The notes under the pieces were generated by a model, which did not search any database, was not told the DNA's origin, and was given only the letters and a program-made list of their open reading frames with translations. A stretch of DNA of 62,660 nucleotides from Verrucomicrobiota bacterium (GTDB taxonomy: Bacteria > Verrucomicrobiota > Verrucomicrobiia > Limisphaerales > JACRJZ01), in assembly GCA_016219875.1 (NCBI GenBank), contig JACRJZ010000039.1:1-62660 (forward strand), read 5' to 3'. Both the position numbers and the translations under genes were made by a program. Of this stretch, positions 17,943 to 28,600 are shown one piece after another; the stretch's first letter is position 1, and the number at the start of each line of letters is the position of its first letter.

Positions 17943-17992
17943 ACACGCGGTCAGGCTGCCCGCGCTCCTTCTCCAATCAGTCCTGCGCACTT
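17943..17992. repeat. Half copy of family E repeat
   Basis: A single GGTCAGGCTGCCCGCGCTCC arm and the conserved tail AATCAGTCCTG match the element at 1-98 but lack the second arm. It sits in the 210-bp gap between the divergent FHA and hybrid-kinase genes. Confidence 0.5.
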
Positions 17993-18057
17993 TCCGCTCA
18001 AGCCGGGCGGTTTCCTGGCGATGAGTCAGGCGAGGTTCCCAGGAACCTGACGGACCT

Positions 18058-20445
18058 ATGAAAAAGCAAGATGAGGTGTCATTGGATCGGGCGCAGGGCG
18101 GCTTCGCCCCTGTTCGTCTGCTTCTGATCACTGCGGTTTCCATTCTCCTGGGAGAGACAGCGATTATGGTTCTGCTGCCGTCGCTCCAGCTTTCCCGGCA
18201 GGCGGGGCAGTTGCTCGACGGGGTGGTGCTGACCGGGCTGACCTTCCCGGTTGTCTATTTCTGTTTGTTCCGTCCGATGTCGCTGTCCCTGGCGGCGCGG
18301 CGGCAGGCCGAAGCGTCCTTGCAGAAGGCGCACGGCGAACTGGAGCGGCGGGTGGAGGAACGAACCGCCGCCCTGGCCGAGGCCAACGTCGTCTTGGAAC
18401 GGGAGGTCAAGGAACGCAAAGACGCCGAGCAAGCCCTGCAGCAGCGCGTCTTGCTGGCGGCGCTGGCCGCGGACGTGGGCGCCGCGCTGGGCCGGAAGGG
18501 CCCCTTGCGCGAGGCGCTCCAACGGTGCGCGGAAGCGATGGTGAGCCACCTCGGCGTGGCGTTCGCCCGGATTTGGACCTTCAACCCCGCGCGCCGCTGT
18601 CTGGAACTCCAGGCGAGTGCCGGTTTGTACACGCACTTGGACGGGCCGCATTCACGGGTGCCGCTGGGCAGTCTGAAGATCGGCTGGATCGCCCAGGAGC
18701 GGAAACCGCTTCTGACCAACGTCGTCCTCGGCGACCCGCGCGTGAACGATCAGGACTGGGCCAAACGCGAGGGCATGGTCGCCTTCGCGGGCTACCCGCT
18801 GGTGGTGGAAGACCGGCTGGCGGGCGTGGTGGCCATGTTCTCCCGCCAGACCATCGACCCGATGGTGTTTGAATCCCTCGCCGCGGTCGCCGACCAACTC
18901 GCCCAAGGCATCGAACTCAAACAAGCCGAGGACCGCGTCCGCGCCCAGGCCAATCTTCTGGACCTGGCCCGCGACGCGATTGTCGTGCGCGATCTGGAGG
19001 ACCGCATTGAGTTCTGGAACCAAGGCGCGGAACGTCTTTACGGCTGGACCGTCGAAGAGGCCCTTGGCAACGAAGTCACCAGCCTGCTCGTGAAAGACCC
19101 CGCCGCCTTCCGCGCCGCCAAACAACAAGTCGTGGCCTCCGGGGCGTGGTCCGGCGAATTGCGCCAGTTCGCCAAAGACCGGCGGGAGGTCATCGTCAAC
19201 AGCCGCTGGACGCTGCTGCGCGACGACCAAGGCCGGCCCCACTCCGTGCTCGTCATCAACACCGACATCACCGAGAAGAAGAAGATCGAGGCCCAGTTCC
19301 TCCGCACCCAGCGCCTGGAGAGCATTGGCCAACTGGCGGGCGGCATTGCCCATGACCTGAACAACATCCTGGCTCCCGTGATGATGGTCGCCCCGTTGCT
19401 GCGCGAGCAACTCACCCACCCGGAGTCCCGCTCCCTGCTCGATACGTTGGAAGCCAGCGCCAAACGCGGGGCCGACATCGTTCGGCAGATTCTGACCTTC
19501 TCCCGCGGCGTCAGCACCGACAAGGTGCCGGTGCAGTCCCGCCATGTCTTCAAGGAAATCACCAACCTCATTCGCGAAACGTTCCCGCGCGCCTTGACGG
19601 TCCAGACCCTTGTGCCGGCGGACTTGTGGCTGGTCGAAGGCGACGTGACCCAATTGCACCAGGTGCTGATGAACCTGTGCGTCAACGCCCGCGATGCCAT
19701 GCCGCAGGGCGGCCTGCTGACCCTGGCGGCGGAGAACGTGCGCTTGGACGACGCGTCCGCGCGCCGGATTCCCAACGCCAAGTTCGGTCCCTACGTGCTC
19801 TGGCGGGTGGCCGACACCGGTACCGGCATTCCGCCGGAAATCATCGACCGCATCTTCGATCCGTTTTTCACCACCAAGGAAGTCGGCAAAGGCACGGGCC
19901 TCGGCCTCTCCACCGTCTTGGGCATCGTGCGCGGGCACAGCGGCTGCCTTCAAGTGGAGAGCCAGCCCGGCCAAGGGACCCAGTTCAGCCTCTACTTGCC
20001 CGCGCTCGAAGCGCCCGAACCGAATCCCATCAAGCGGCCGGCCCCGCCGCCGCCGGGCCGGGGCGAACTGATTCTGGTGGTGGATGACGAAGAGAGCGTG
20101 CGCACGGCCACCGGGAAGCTGTTGGAGAAACACGGCTATCGGGTGCTTTCCGCCGCCGGCGGGACCCAAGCCGTCGAACTGTTCCAACAGCACCAAGCCG
20201 AGATGGGCGCGGTGCTGACCGACCTGATGATGCCGCAGATGGACGGCGTCGCGTTGGTCCGCGTCTTGCGCCGGCTGGAGCCGCGGGTGAAGGTGCTCGC
20301 GACCAGCGGGCTGGCGGTCGATCCGTTGCTCTCCGCGGTCAGGGAAGCGGGCGTCAGCGTCTTCCTGCGGAAGCCCTGCGACGCCTTCACCTTGCTGGAG
20401 AAAGTCCGAACGGTGCTGGACGCTGGGCCTTCCACGGTGGCGTAG
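18058..20445 (+). CDS. Hybrid sensor histidine kinase (2TM-GAF-PAS-HisKA-HATPase-receiver)
   Basis: A 795-residue membrane hybrid kinase. Two N-terminal hydrophobic segments ([20 protein letters not shown] and [16 protein letters not shown]) are followed by a coiled coil (about 85-135). Then come a GAF domain (about 150-300), a PAS domain (about 305-415), the HisKA box [20 protein letters not shown] (about 428), an ATPase ([35 protein letters not shown]) and a C-terminal receiver (about 670-790; [32 protein letters not shown]). The HDLNN box is NtrB-like. The stop codon TAG lies inside the end of a family A repeat. Confidence 0.93.
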   Translation: MKKQDEVSLDRAQGGFAPVRLLLITAVSILLGETAIMVLLPSLQLSRQAGQLLDGVVLTGLTFPVVYFCLFRPMSLSLAARRQAEASLQKAHGELERRVEERTAALAEANVVLEREVKERKDAEQALQQRVLLAALAADVGAALGRKGPLREALQRCAEAMVSHLGVAFARIWTFNPARRCLELQASAGLYTHLDGPHSRVPLGSLKIGWIAQERKPLLTNVVLGDPRVNDQDWAKREGMVAFAGYPLVVEDRLAGVVAMFSRQTIDPMVFESLAAVADQLAQGIELKQAEDRVRAQANLLDLARDAIVVRDLEDRIEFWNQGAERLYGWTVEEALGNEVTSLLVKDPAAFRAAKQQVVASGAWSGELRQFAKDRREVIVNSRWTLLRDDQGRPHSVLVINTDITEKKKIEAQFLRTQRLESIGQLAGGIAHDLNNILAPVMMVAPLLREQLTHPESRSLLDTLEASAKRGADIVRQILTFSRGVSTDKVPVQSRHVFKEITNLIRETFPRALTVQTLVPADLWLVEGDVTQLHQVLMNLCVNARDAMPQGGLLTLAAENVRLDDASARRIPNAKFGPYVLWRVADTGTGIPPEIIDRIFDPFFTTKEVGKGTGLGLSTVLGIVRGHSGCLQVESQPGQGTQFSLYLPALEAPEPNPIKRPAPPPPGRGELILVVDDEESVRTATGKLLEKHGYRVLSAAGGTQAVELFQQHQAEMGAVLTDLMMPQMDGVALVRVLRRLEPRVKVLATSGLAVDPLLSAVREAGVSVFLRKPCDAFTLLEKVRTVLDAGPSTVA

Positions 20446-20521
20446 CGGTGTCTCGGTGGAGCGCCGCACGGCAAGGCAGAAGGCCAAGGAAGATGGCGCC
20501 CTCGGCACAAAACGCCGCTAC
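20442..20521. repeat. Family A inverted repeat supplying stop codons for both flanking genes
   Basis: The element begins GTAGCGGTGTCTCGG and ends AAAACGCCGCTAC. The TAG stop of the plus-strand hybrid kinase (20443-20445) is in the left terminus. The TAG stop of the minus-strand serine hydrolase (CTA at 20518-20520) is in the right terminus. Confidence 0.75.
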
Positions 20522-21738
20522 GGAACCACCGCCGCACACGCCCGCCGCAGGTACTCCTCGTATGGCCAGTCGCCGCTGCTGCCGGTCTGGCGCGTGATGA
20601 CCAAATCCTGGCTCGGCACGAACGCGATCAACTGCCCGCCGCTGCCGGGCTTGGAGCGCGCGTCCTGGGGAAGGCCATCCCCGCGGCGGCCGCCTTCACC
20701 CGTCAACCGCGCCGGCAGTTCCCAGCCGTGGGAAAAAATCTGCGGGTTGAGTTTCCAGCGCAGTTCGGGCGTCTTCACCTCATGGGTCGGCTCGGCCGTC
20801 TGTTCGACGAACCATTTCGGAATGACCTGCCGCTCGCCCCATCGGCCGCCGCGCGTCAGGCACCAACCGATCCGCGCCAAGTCGCGCGCCGGCAGGCCCA
20901 GCCCGTGCGACGGGTGACGGCCATACTTCTCGCCGCCGTCATAGAACTGAAACCACCAGTGCTCGATGCCGAGCGGCTTGAACAAGGCTTCAATGGCGAA
21001 CTGATCGTACGGCTGGCCGGTCACTGTTTCGCAAACGAGCGCCGCGTGGGTCAAAGCGTGCGTCGAGTAGCCGCAGCCCGTGCCGGGATCGAAGGCCAGT
21101 CGCGCCGTGCGCGCGTCCCCACTGTGGCCCAGGATGTAGTCCCAGGCGCCGTCATTGGGCGCGCCCGTGGCCTCCGGGCAAAGCCCCGAAGTGTGGTTGA
21201 GCAACTGCTTGACGGTGATGCCGGCCTTGCGCGGATCGCTGAGTGGCTGCGCCCACGGGATGAACTGGAACGCGGGATCGTCGAACGTCATCCGCTTGGG
21301 CGTCTGCCCCTGCTGGCTGCGTTCCGAGGCGATGGCGAGCACCGTTGCGCAGATCGCCTTGGAGCACGACGCCACTCTCCGCGAATCCGTCTTCGCGCTG
21401 TTGCCGCGCTCGACTTCCAGCACGACATAGCCCCGGCGGATCACCACGGCGGCGAAGTTGCGCTGGTCGGAGTCGAGCAACCATTGCCGCAACGCCGCCA
21501 GCTTTTCGGGATTCATGCCGGCCAGGCGGCGGATGGCGTCCGGCGCCTCAAGCTGGCGCCAGCCGCCCTTCGATTCAGGAGGGGGAAAGTAGTTCTCCGC
21601 CAAGCTGGAGCCGGATGAGATCGGGCCTTTGGCCTCCGCCTTGTTGGAATCGGCGGCCCGGGTTCCCAGGATTCCACTGAAGAGAACGGCCGCCGCGAGC
21701 ACGCACTCGACCCCAACCATTTTGAGCAACTGTTTCAT
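20518..21738 (-). CDS. Exported beta-lactamase-family serine hydrolase
   Basis: About 406 residues from the ATG at 21738. The N-terminus MKQLLKMVGVECVLAAAVLF is a signal peptide, which decides the start over the longer open frame to 21858. The serine hydrolase (class C beta-lactamase/DD-peptidase/esterase) nucleophile motif SxxK is SCSK in RRVASCSKAICATVLAIA, and a tyrosine motif is GYSTHALTH. Conserved surroundings are KQLLNHTSGL and HGLGLPARDLARIGWCLTRG. Its substrate cannot be told from sequence; esterases of this fold are common in Verrucomicrobiota. It converges on the hybrid kinase and is divergent from the E1alpha gene. Confidence 0.88.
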   Translation of the reverse strand: MKQLLKMVGVECVLAAAVLFSGILGTRAADSNKAEAKGPISSGSSLAENYFPPPESKGGWRQLEAPDAIRRLAGMNPEKLAALRQWLLDSDQRNFAAVVIRRGYVVLEVERGNSAKTDSRRVASCSKAICATVLAIASERSQQGQTPKRMTFDDPAFQFIPWAQPLSDPRKAGITVKQLLNHTSGLCPEATGAPNDGAWDYILGHSGDARTARLAFDPGTGCGYSTHALTHAALVCETVTGQPYDQFAIEALFKPLGIEHWWFQFYDGGEKYGRHPSHGLGLPARDLARIGWCLTRGGRWGERQVIPKWFVEQTAEPTHEVKTPELRWKLNPQIFSHGWELPARLTGEGGRRGDGLPQDARSKPGSGGQLIAFVPSQDLVITRQTGSSGDWPYEEYLRRACAAVVP

Positions 21739-21848
21739 GCTGGCGGCGAGGATAGGCACAACTCCGCTCCCCAGTGAACTACCAACATGTCCCGGCGGTT
21801 CCGAAGAAACCGTTGCGCTCCGGCGGTGAACTGCCCTAGATTTTGCGC

Positions 21849-22880
21849 ATGGTTTCATCTGTTCTCAGCCGCGAGACAGGGGCGGAAGCCGCATCGCGAC
21901 GGGAGAGTTACATTGAGGCGTACCGCTGGATGCTCCTGGCGCGCACGCTGGACGACAAGTTCGCCAGCCTGTATCGCGCCGGCAAACTCCAGGGCGGCGT
22001 CTTCCTGGGCCGTGGCCAGGAGGCGCTGAGCGTGGCGGCCGGACTGGCGTTGCGGAAGGGCGATGTCTTCGCCCCGCTCATCCGGGACCTGGCCGGACGG
22101 CTGGCGTTCGGAGAACCGGTCGTCGATGCAGTGCGGACTTACTACGGTTCGGCCCTGGGGCCGATGCGCGGGCGCGACGGCAACGTGCATCGCGGGCGTC
22201 CGCGCGAGGGGCTGTTGCCCATGATCAGCCATCTGGGCGCGATGATCTCCGTGGTCAACGGCGTCCTGTTCGCCCGGCGGATGAAGGGCGTGGCTGGAAC
22301 AGTCGGCGTGGCCAGCATCGGTGATGGTGCCACGTCCACCGGGTCCTTCCATGAAGCCATCAATCAGGCCGCGGTGGAGAAACTCCCTCTGGTCCTTGTC
22401 ATTGCCAACAACCAATACGCTTACTCCACCTTCACCGACCGGCAGTTCGCTTGTCAGGCGCTGGTGGACAAGGCGCCCGGTTACGGCGTGACCGGCTGGA
22501 CCGTCAATGGCACCGACTTGGCCGACTGTCTGGACGTGCTGACCAGCGCGGTGGCGCGGGCGCGTGGAGGCGGCGGCCCGCAGTTGGTCGAGGCCCACCT
22601 CTTGCGGCTCTGCGGCCACGGTGAACACGATGACGCCGGCTACGTGGACCCACGGCTCAAGTCTTCTGAAATGGGCCGGGACTGCCTCAAAGTGGCGGAG
22701 GAGTTCTTGTTGAAACAGGACTGGGCCGGTCGCGACCAGCTTCAACACTGGCGCGGCGAATCCATTGAGAAGGTCGATCAGACCGTGGCCCAGGTGCAGC
22801 GCGAGGCAGGCCCGGACCCGTATCGCGAGGACTGGTGCGCCCTGGCCTCGAAGCATCTCTCTGAGCCGCACCCTTCGTGA
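21849..22880 (+). CDS. pdhA: 2-oxoacid (pyruvate/acetoin) dehydrogenase E1 component, alpha subunit
   Basis: Thiamine-diphosphate-dependent decarboxylase subunit of 343 residues. The ThDP motif runs from GVASIGDGATSTGSFHEAIN (about 155-175) to VIANNQYAYST, and the alpha-subunit pattern RDGNVHRG is present around 115. The ATG at 21849 is preferred to a TTG two codons upstream. It is followed 34 bp later by E1beta and then E2, so this is the start of a dehydrogenase complex operon. The substrate (pyruvate, branched-chain 2-oxoacid or acetoin) is not settled by sequence reading. No E3 (lipoamide dehydrogenase) lies in the window. Confidence 0.92.
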   Translation: MVSSVLSRETGAEAASRRESYIEAYRWMLLARTLDDKFASLYRAGKLQGGVFLGRGQEALSVAAGLALRKGDVFAPLIRDLAGRLAFGEPVVDAVRTYYGSALGPMRGRDGNVHRGRPREGLLPMISHLGAMISVVNGVLFARRMKGVAGTVGVASIGDGATSTGSFHEAINQAAVEKLPLVLVIANNQYAYSTFTDRQFACQALVDKAPGYGVTGWTVNGTDLADCLDVLTSAVARARGGGGPQLVEAHLLRLCGHGEHDDAGYVDPRLKSSEMGRDCLKVAEEFLLKQDWAGRDQLQHWRGESIEKVDQTVAQVQREAGPDPYREDWCALASKHLSEPHPS

Positions 22881-22914
22881 ACTGGCCGTCCTGGAGTTGC
22901 CTTCTGAAAGTCGC

Positions 22915-23880
22915 ATGAGTGCTACCTACCTTGAAGCCATTCGCGAAGCCCAGGCCCGGGCGCTGGCGGAAGACCCGCGCGTCTTCATCTACGGGCAAGA
23001 CGTCGGGGCCTTTGGCGGCGCGTTCAAGGCCACCAAGAACCTGGCCAAAGAATTTCCCGGGCGCGTCATTGACGCGCCGATCAGCGAAGACGCCATCGTG
23101 GGGTTGGCCGTGGGCGCAGCCATCGACGGGCTGCGGCCTATCGTCGAAATGCAGTTCGCCGATTTCTCGATCGTGGGCTTCAACCAGATCGTGAACCAGG
23201 CGGCCACGCTCTTCTGGCGCACGCACGTGCCGTGTCCGATCACCTTTCGGCTCCCGTGCGGCGGCACGTCGGGCAGCGGCCCCTTTCACAGCCAAAGCCT
23301 CGAAACGGTCTATGCCCACTATCCCGGCTTGGTGGTGATGACCCCCGCCACCGTGGAAGATGCTTACGGCATGTTGCTGGCGGCGGTCACGCTGGAGGAC
23401 CCCGTCATCTTCTGCGAGCACAAGCTGCTGTATTACCACCTCAAGGCCGACAAGCTGCCGACCGAAGCCCTCCCTGTCGGCAAGGCCCGCATCGCCCGCG
23501 TGGGGCGCGACCTCACCATCGTCACTTACAGCGCCATGCTGCATGAAGCGTTGGTGGTGGCGGAAGAACTGGCCGGCGAAGGCACCGAAGTCGAGGTCGT
23601 CGATCTCCGCACTGTGAAACCGCTCGACACGGACACGGTGATGGCGTCCGTGGCGCGCACGGGGCGGTTGCTGGCCGTGGGGGAATCCTGGCCCTGGGGC
23701 GGCGTGACGGCGGAGATCGTCGCCCGCGTGACGAGCGAAGGCTTCAACCTCCTTGACGCTCCCCCGCAACGGCTCAATGCCAAAGACACGCCCGTGCCGT
23801 TCCATCCGAATCTGTGGAAAGCGCATCGGCCCACCGCCGGCACCATCGCGGCGGCGGCGCGGAACTTGGTGAGGATGTAA
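22915..23880 (+). CDS. pdhB: 2-oxoacid (pyruvate/acetoin) dehydrogenase E1 component, beta subunit
   Basis: A 321-residue partner of E1alpha. Conserved blocks are YLEAIREAQARALAEDPRVF, GQDVGAFGGAFKATKNL, DAPISEDAIVGLAVGAA, GPFHSQSLE and the C-terminal transketolase domain (VVDLRTVKPLDTDTVMASV). The ATG at 22915 matches the usual beta-subunit start; the frame upstream overlaps E1alpha and is not conserved. It is separated from E2 by 350 bp filled with nested repeats, so the operon may be interrupted or read through. Confidence 0.95.
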   Translation: MSATYLEAIREAQARALAEDPRVFIYGQDVGAFGGAFKATKNLAKEFPGRVIDAPISEDAIVGLAVGAAIDGLRPIVEMQFADFSIVGFNQIVNQAATLFWRTHVPCPITFRLPCGGTSGSGPFHSQSLETVYAHYPGLVVMTPATVEDAYGMLLAAVTLEDPVIFCEHKLLYYHLKADKLPTEALPVGKARIARVGRDLTIVTYSAMLHEALVVAEELAGEGTEVEVVDLRTVKPLDTDTVMASVARTGRLLAVGESWPWGGVTAEIVARVTSEGFNLLDAPPQRLNAKDTPVPFHPNLWKAHRPTAGTIAAAARNLVRM

Positions 23881-23929
23881 TCGGGACGCTCGCCATGTTC
23901 ACTGAGACGATCTCACCACCTCGACGGCG

Positions 23930-23944
23930 TAGCGGCGTCTCGGA
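23930..23944. repeat. Half copy of family A repeat
   Basis: The segment CGTAGCGGCGTCTCGG matches the outer arm of family A. It directly abuts the family B element that follows. Together with the arm CGTCTCGGCAGAGCGCCGC at 24125, it makes the family B unit look inserted within family A sequence. Confidence 0.5.
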
Positions 23945-23960
23945 GTATGTGTTAAGCGTC

Positions 23961-24112
23961 GTAGCGCAGGCTTTCCAGCCTGCCGTATCGCCGACTTGCA
24001 GTCGGCAGGGCGTGGCCAGTTCAGAAACACGCCGAGTTCATACCCGCCTTTGCCCGGCAACATCCCGCAGGTTGAAAACCTGCGATACAGCAGGCTGGAA
24101 AGCCTGCGCTAC
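23961..24112. repeat. Family B inverted repeat, 152 bp
   Basis: The ends are GTAGCGCAGGCTTTCCAGCC and its complement. The inside carries a GCCGACTTGCAGTCGGC palindrome and a GCAGGTTGAAAACCTGC palindrome. The element at 47132-47283 has the same length and is nearly identical in reverse orientation. Weaker similarity extends outward on both sides into GTATGTG/CACATAC. Confidence 0.88.
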
Positions 24113-24124
24113 ACTAAACACATA

Positions 24125-24201
24125 CGTCTCGGCAGAGCGCCGCACTCTTTGTCTAGACTCCGGGAATGGAAAATGGCGGCGCTCTGCCGAGGCGCCGCTA
24201 C
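24125..24201. repeat. Family A inverted repeat
   Basis: CGTCTCGGCAGAGCGCCGC pairs with GCGGCGCTCTGCCGAGGCGCCGCTAC about 30 bp downstream. It lies just before the E2 gene and after the family B element, filling the E1beta-E2 gap. Confidence 0.8.
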
Positions 24202-24230
24202 GATTCTGAAATGGCACTCCGCTGATTTCT

Positions 24231-25430
24231 ATGCCCCAAGTTCCCATCATCATGCCGCAGCTCGGTGAATCCATCGCGGAGGCGACGATCATCAGCTTCC
24301 TCGTCAACCCTGGCCAGACGGTGGCGGCCGACCAAAGCATCCTGGAAGTCGAGACGAACAAAGCCTCCATGCCCGTGACCAGTCCGTGCCCTGGCCGATT
24401 GGCCCAGTGGCTGGTGGAACAGGACGAGAGCCATCCCGTCGGCGCGGTGTTGGGCTACATCGAGGCCACCGACGAACAAGCGCAGTTGGCGGGCGAGGAC
24501 GTGTCGGTCGCTGCCACGCCCGAATCTGGAGCTTCAACGGTCCCGAAGCCTGCCGCCGAGCCGCCCAGGAAAGCCGTCGTCGAGCCGACCGTGCGCGGCC
24601 TGCCCGTGCCGGCGCAAGCCGTGGGCGCAAGCTACATGTCGCCGCGCATGAAAGCCCGCATGCACGAATTGGGCTTGCACGCCGCGGACGTCGCCGGCGT
24701 GCCCGGCAGTGGCGCGGGCGGTCGGGTGACGGTCGAGGATTTCGAGCGGTTCATCGCGAACCTGGAGAAACACAAACTCACCCAGGCCTCGTCCATGCGC
24801 GTGGCCGTGGCCGACGCCATGCGCCGCAGTTGGACGCGCCCGCTGGCGACCGTGGGTCTGCCGGCGCAAATGGACGCGCTCCTGGCCCACCGCAAGACTT
24901 GCGAGCCGAAACCCGGTCCCGCGCTCTACGCTTTGCGAGCGTTGGCCGTGGCCCTGGCGGAAAACAGCGCCCCGGCGGGCCGCCTGATCGGGAACAAGAT
25001 TGTGCATCCGCCGGCTATCGACATCGGCTTCGCGGTGGAGGCGGAGGAAGGCGTGTTGGTGCCCGTGATCCGCAACGCCGATCAGCGGCCGCTCCGCGAA
25101 CTCGTGGCCGCCTACAACAGCCTCGTCGAGATGGCTCGTCAACGCCGGCTGCCGGCGGACGCCACCGGCGGCTCTATCGCTACGGTCACGAACTTCGGCA
25201 CCTTCGGCCTCATCTGGGCCACGCCGATTCCGTTGCCGGAACAGACGCTCGTCCTTGGTCTGGGCGCTGGCCGCCGTGTGCCGTCGTGGGACGAGGCCCA
25301 AGGCCAGTTCGTGCCGGTGACTGAGTCGAACCTCACCCTGAGCTTCGATCACCGCGTGCTCGACGGCGGCGCGGCGGGACGTTTGTTGACTCGCGTGGCC
25401 TTTCTGATGAGCCACCCGGAAAAGATGTGA
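24231..25430 (+). CDS. pdhC: Dihydrolipoamide acyltransferase (E2) of the 2-oxoacid dehydrogenase complex
   Basis: A 399-residue core enzyme that transfers the acyl group from lipoamide to CoA. It has one N-terminal lipoyl domain (about 1-80) with the lipoylated lysine in VETNKASMPV. A peripheral subunit-binding domain follows (about 140-180; YMSPRMKARMHELGLHAADV). The catalytic domain runs to the end, with the His/Asp motif SFDHRVLDGGAAGRLL. It belongs with the E1 genes upstream. The linkers are short and the catalytic domain is compact, as in acetoin or generic acyl E2s. Confidence 0.95.
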   Translation: MPQVPIIMPQLGESIAEATIISFLVNPGQTVAADQSILEVETNKASMPVTSPCPGRLAQWLVEQDESHPVGAVLGYIEATDEQAQLAGEDVSVAATPESGASTVPKPAAEPPRKAVVEPTVRGLPVPAQAVGASYMSPRMKARMHELGLHAADVAGVPGSGAGGRVTVEDFERFIANLEKHKLTQASSMRVAVADAMRRSWTRPLATVGLPAQMDALLAHRKTCEPKPGPALYALRALAVALAENSAPAGRLIGNKIVHPPAIDIGFAVEAEEGVLVPVIRNADQRPLRELVAAYNSLVEMARQRRLPADATGGSIATVTNFGTFGLIWATPIPLPEQTLVLGLGAGRRVPSWDEAQGQFVPVTESNLTLSFDHRVLDGGAAGRLLTRVAFLMSHPEKM

Positions 25431-25442
25431 GCTGAGCCGCAT

Positions 25443-25585
25443 CCATGCAGTGGGACAGGCGTCGCGCCTGTCTCTGACTTCATAGGGAAGAGGAGTCTCG
25501 ACGGGAATCCCTCCGGTCAGGGAAGTCACTCTTTGGTGAGCGAGAAGTGGGAAGATGGAGACAGGCGTGACGCCTGTCCTACGTG
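25443..25585. repeat. Family D inverted repeat, copy 2
   Basis: About 143 bp and nearly identical to 8405-8550, but the right terminus is degenerate (CCTACGTGC in place of CCTACTGCATGG). Like copy 1 it lies between two convergent genes, here E2 and the WD40 kinase. Confidence 0.85.
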
Positions 25586-25661
25586 CTCGGCGGTGTTTCC
25601 GTGAAGATTTCCGACGGCATCGTTACGGCTGAGTGCGGCGCGCGGTCGTCTCGACAGTGGA

Positions 25662-28600
25662 TCACCGGCGCGGTTTCCTGGTTCGCTCTTCGGCTTGGAT
25701 TTCCGCCAGCGTCGGGGCCTTCCAGATTCGCACCGACTTGATCTCGGGTCCTGGGGCCGTGCCGCCGGCGACCAGGGTGCGCCCGTCGGGTGAGAACAAG
25801 ACCATGGACACGTCGTCGCCGAAATCCGGCAGCGTCAGGAGTTCCTGGAAATTTTCCATGCTCCACAGCTTCACGGTGTCGTCGGTGCTGCCAGTGGCGA
25901 GGGTTTTTCCGTCCGGACTGAAGGCCACGCAAGGGATGCCCTCCTTGTGCCCGGTCAGCACGGCCAACACTTCACCGGTGTCCGCCCGCCACACGCGCGC
26001 CGTGCCGTCGATGCTGGAGGAAACCAGGCGCCGGGAATCGGGCGAAAAGGCCAGGGACTGCAGACCCCACTTATGTCCCGCCAGGGTGGCGAGTCTCTGG
26101 GCCGAGGACAAATCCCAAAGGAGCACGGTGTAATTCGAGCCGGCAGTGGCCAGCTTCGTTCCGTCCGGGCTGAAGGCCAGCGGTGGGGCGGCGCCTTCGA
26201 AGTCGGCCAGCATCTCGCGAGAGGAAAGGCTCCAGACTTTCACCCCTTCGGGGCCGGCCGCCGCCAACCGGCGCAGGTCCGGCGACATCTCCAGTCCGAT
26301 CACTCGCCGGCTGTGGGCGGTGAACCGCAGCCGTGGAACGGCGTCGTTTTGGGAACGGAGCAGCACCTCGCCCTGGCTGGTTCCCGCGGCGAGCAATTCG
26401 CCGTTCGCGGACACCGCGAGCGAGGTCAATTCGTGGGCCACGCCGTTGGTCAGGTTGAGGCTCCAGAGTTCCTGGTGCGTGGCGGTGTCCCAGACCGCGA
26501 TCTCGTGACTGGTTTTCACGGCCATGAGCTGTGCGCCGTGGGCCAGGAAAGCGATCGGCAGCCGCGCCCCCGCCAAGCTGGCCTCTTCGGTTTGGGGCCG
26601 GGCGGACCAAAGCTTGACCGTCATGTCCTTGCCCCCCGAGGCGATGCGGCGGCCGTCGGGCGAAAACGCCACGCACCAGACCTCGCTCAAATGACCGCGT
26701 AACGTGCCGACCTTGGCGCGGGTGGCCACATCCCAGAGATGAATCGCCTGGTCAAAGCCCCCAGTGGCCAGCGTCCGGCCATCCGGCGAAAACGCCAAGC
26801 CGAACACCGGGCTTGGATGAGCGACCCACACCGCAATTTCGCGGCCCGTGCCCGTGTCCCACAAATGCACTTCTCCGTGCCAGTTGCCGGCCGCGGCGAT
26901 GCGGGCGTCCGGGGCCAGAGCAAACGGCGTCCGCCGTCCCTTGTACACCGCATCGTTGATCGCGAATCCCCCGCGCTGGCTGTGGGAGGTCAGGTCCCAG
27001 ACCTGCACCCGAGCGTCGTCCGGCGTGGTCAGAAGGAACCGTCCGTCGGGCGAGCGGGCGCGGAACCGGCCCAACGTAGCGAAGCTCTCCGCGACGCCCA
27101 AGTTGGGTTGCCAAGTGGTGGTGTCCCACGTCACGGCTCCGCCCGTCACGCGCGCCACGAGCGTGTCCGCGTCGGGCAGGAAGAACACCGGTTGCTTGAC
27201 CGCGGAGAACCGCCCGCCCAGCCGCCAGGTCGCGGTTTCCCAAATCCAGAGGGCATTGACGCTGCCGTTCACAGGAATGGCCGCGACCAGCAGCCGGCTG
27301 TCCGGCGAGAAGAACAGGGCCGTCTCGTGGTCCGCGGGCACGTCGATGCCGGTGAGGTTGGTGAGCGCGCGTCCCGTGGTCACGTCCCACAGCCGCACAC
27401 ACGAATCCCGGCCCAGGGAGGCCAGCGTTTGACCGTCAGGAGAAAACGCGACCGTCTCCACAAAGCCGTCGTGCGCCAGCGTGCGCTCTTCGGTGCCCCG
27501 CGTGGCCTGCCAGAGATAACGCCATTCGAAGCCGCGCAACTCTTCTTCGCCGGGTCGCGGACGGCCGTATTTCTGAACCAGTTCCACCGCGCGCCCGAGG
27601 TGGTTTTCGTTCAGAGCACGCTGAGCCAGGTTGATGTCCGCTGCGTAGAGGCTGCGCCGCAACGCCCGGGCGTTGGCTTCGGTGCGACGCCATTCCCAAA
27701 CCACCACGGAGAGGCCCGCCACGGTGATGCCGACCAGGAGTCCCAGCAGGATGGCCACGGCCGGCTTGCGCTTGGCCCACTTCACGGTGCGTTCCCAGGC
27801 CGTGGCCGGGCGAGCCAGGACTGTCTCGCCCGCCAGCCACCGTTCCAGGTCGAGCGCGAGGGCTTCCGCCGAGGGATACCGATGTTGCGGCTGCTTCTCC
27901 AGGCACTTCAGGCAAATGGTCTTCAGGTCGCGGTCCACGTCGGCGCTCAGCGCCGTGGGCCAGACAGGGTCTTGCTCCACCACCAGGCGGAGCGTCTCAA
28001 CGAAACTGGCGCCGCGAAACGGGGCCTGGCCGGTCAGCAGTTCAAAGAGAATCGTTCCCAGGCTGTAGATGTCGGCCGCCGTGGTCAGTTCACGGGCCTG
28101 CCCGCGCGCCTGCTCCGGCGCCATGTAACTGGCGCTGCCCATCACGGCCACAGACTGCGTGAGACTGCTCTCGCGCTCGGCGAGCTTGGCCAGGCCGAAA
28201 TCGGTCAGTTGCGGCTCCCCGTGCGCGTCGAGCAAGATGTTGGTCGGCTTGAGGTCGCGGTGCAGGATGCCGCGTTGATGGGCGAAGTGAACAGCGCGGG
28301 CGATCTTCGCGAGCAACGGGACGGCCCGCCGCACCGGCATGGGGCGGCCTCCAATGGCTTCGGCCAGCGAGCCGCCTTCGACCAGCTTCATCGTGAAGTA
28401 ATGCTGGCCCTCGTGTTCTCCCACGTCGTAGATCGGGACGATGTTGGGGTGATCCAGCCGCGCGGCCGCCTCGGCTTCGGTGTGAAATCGTTGCACCTCG
28501 ACGCCGGTCGCCAGCCCGCCGGACCGGATCATCTTGAGAGCGACGGATCGGTGGAGACTGATCTGGCGCGCGTGCCAGACCACACCCATCCCACCGTGCG

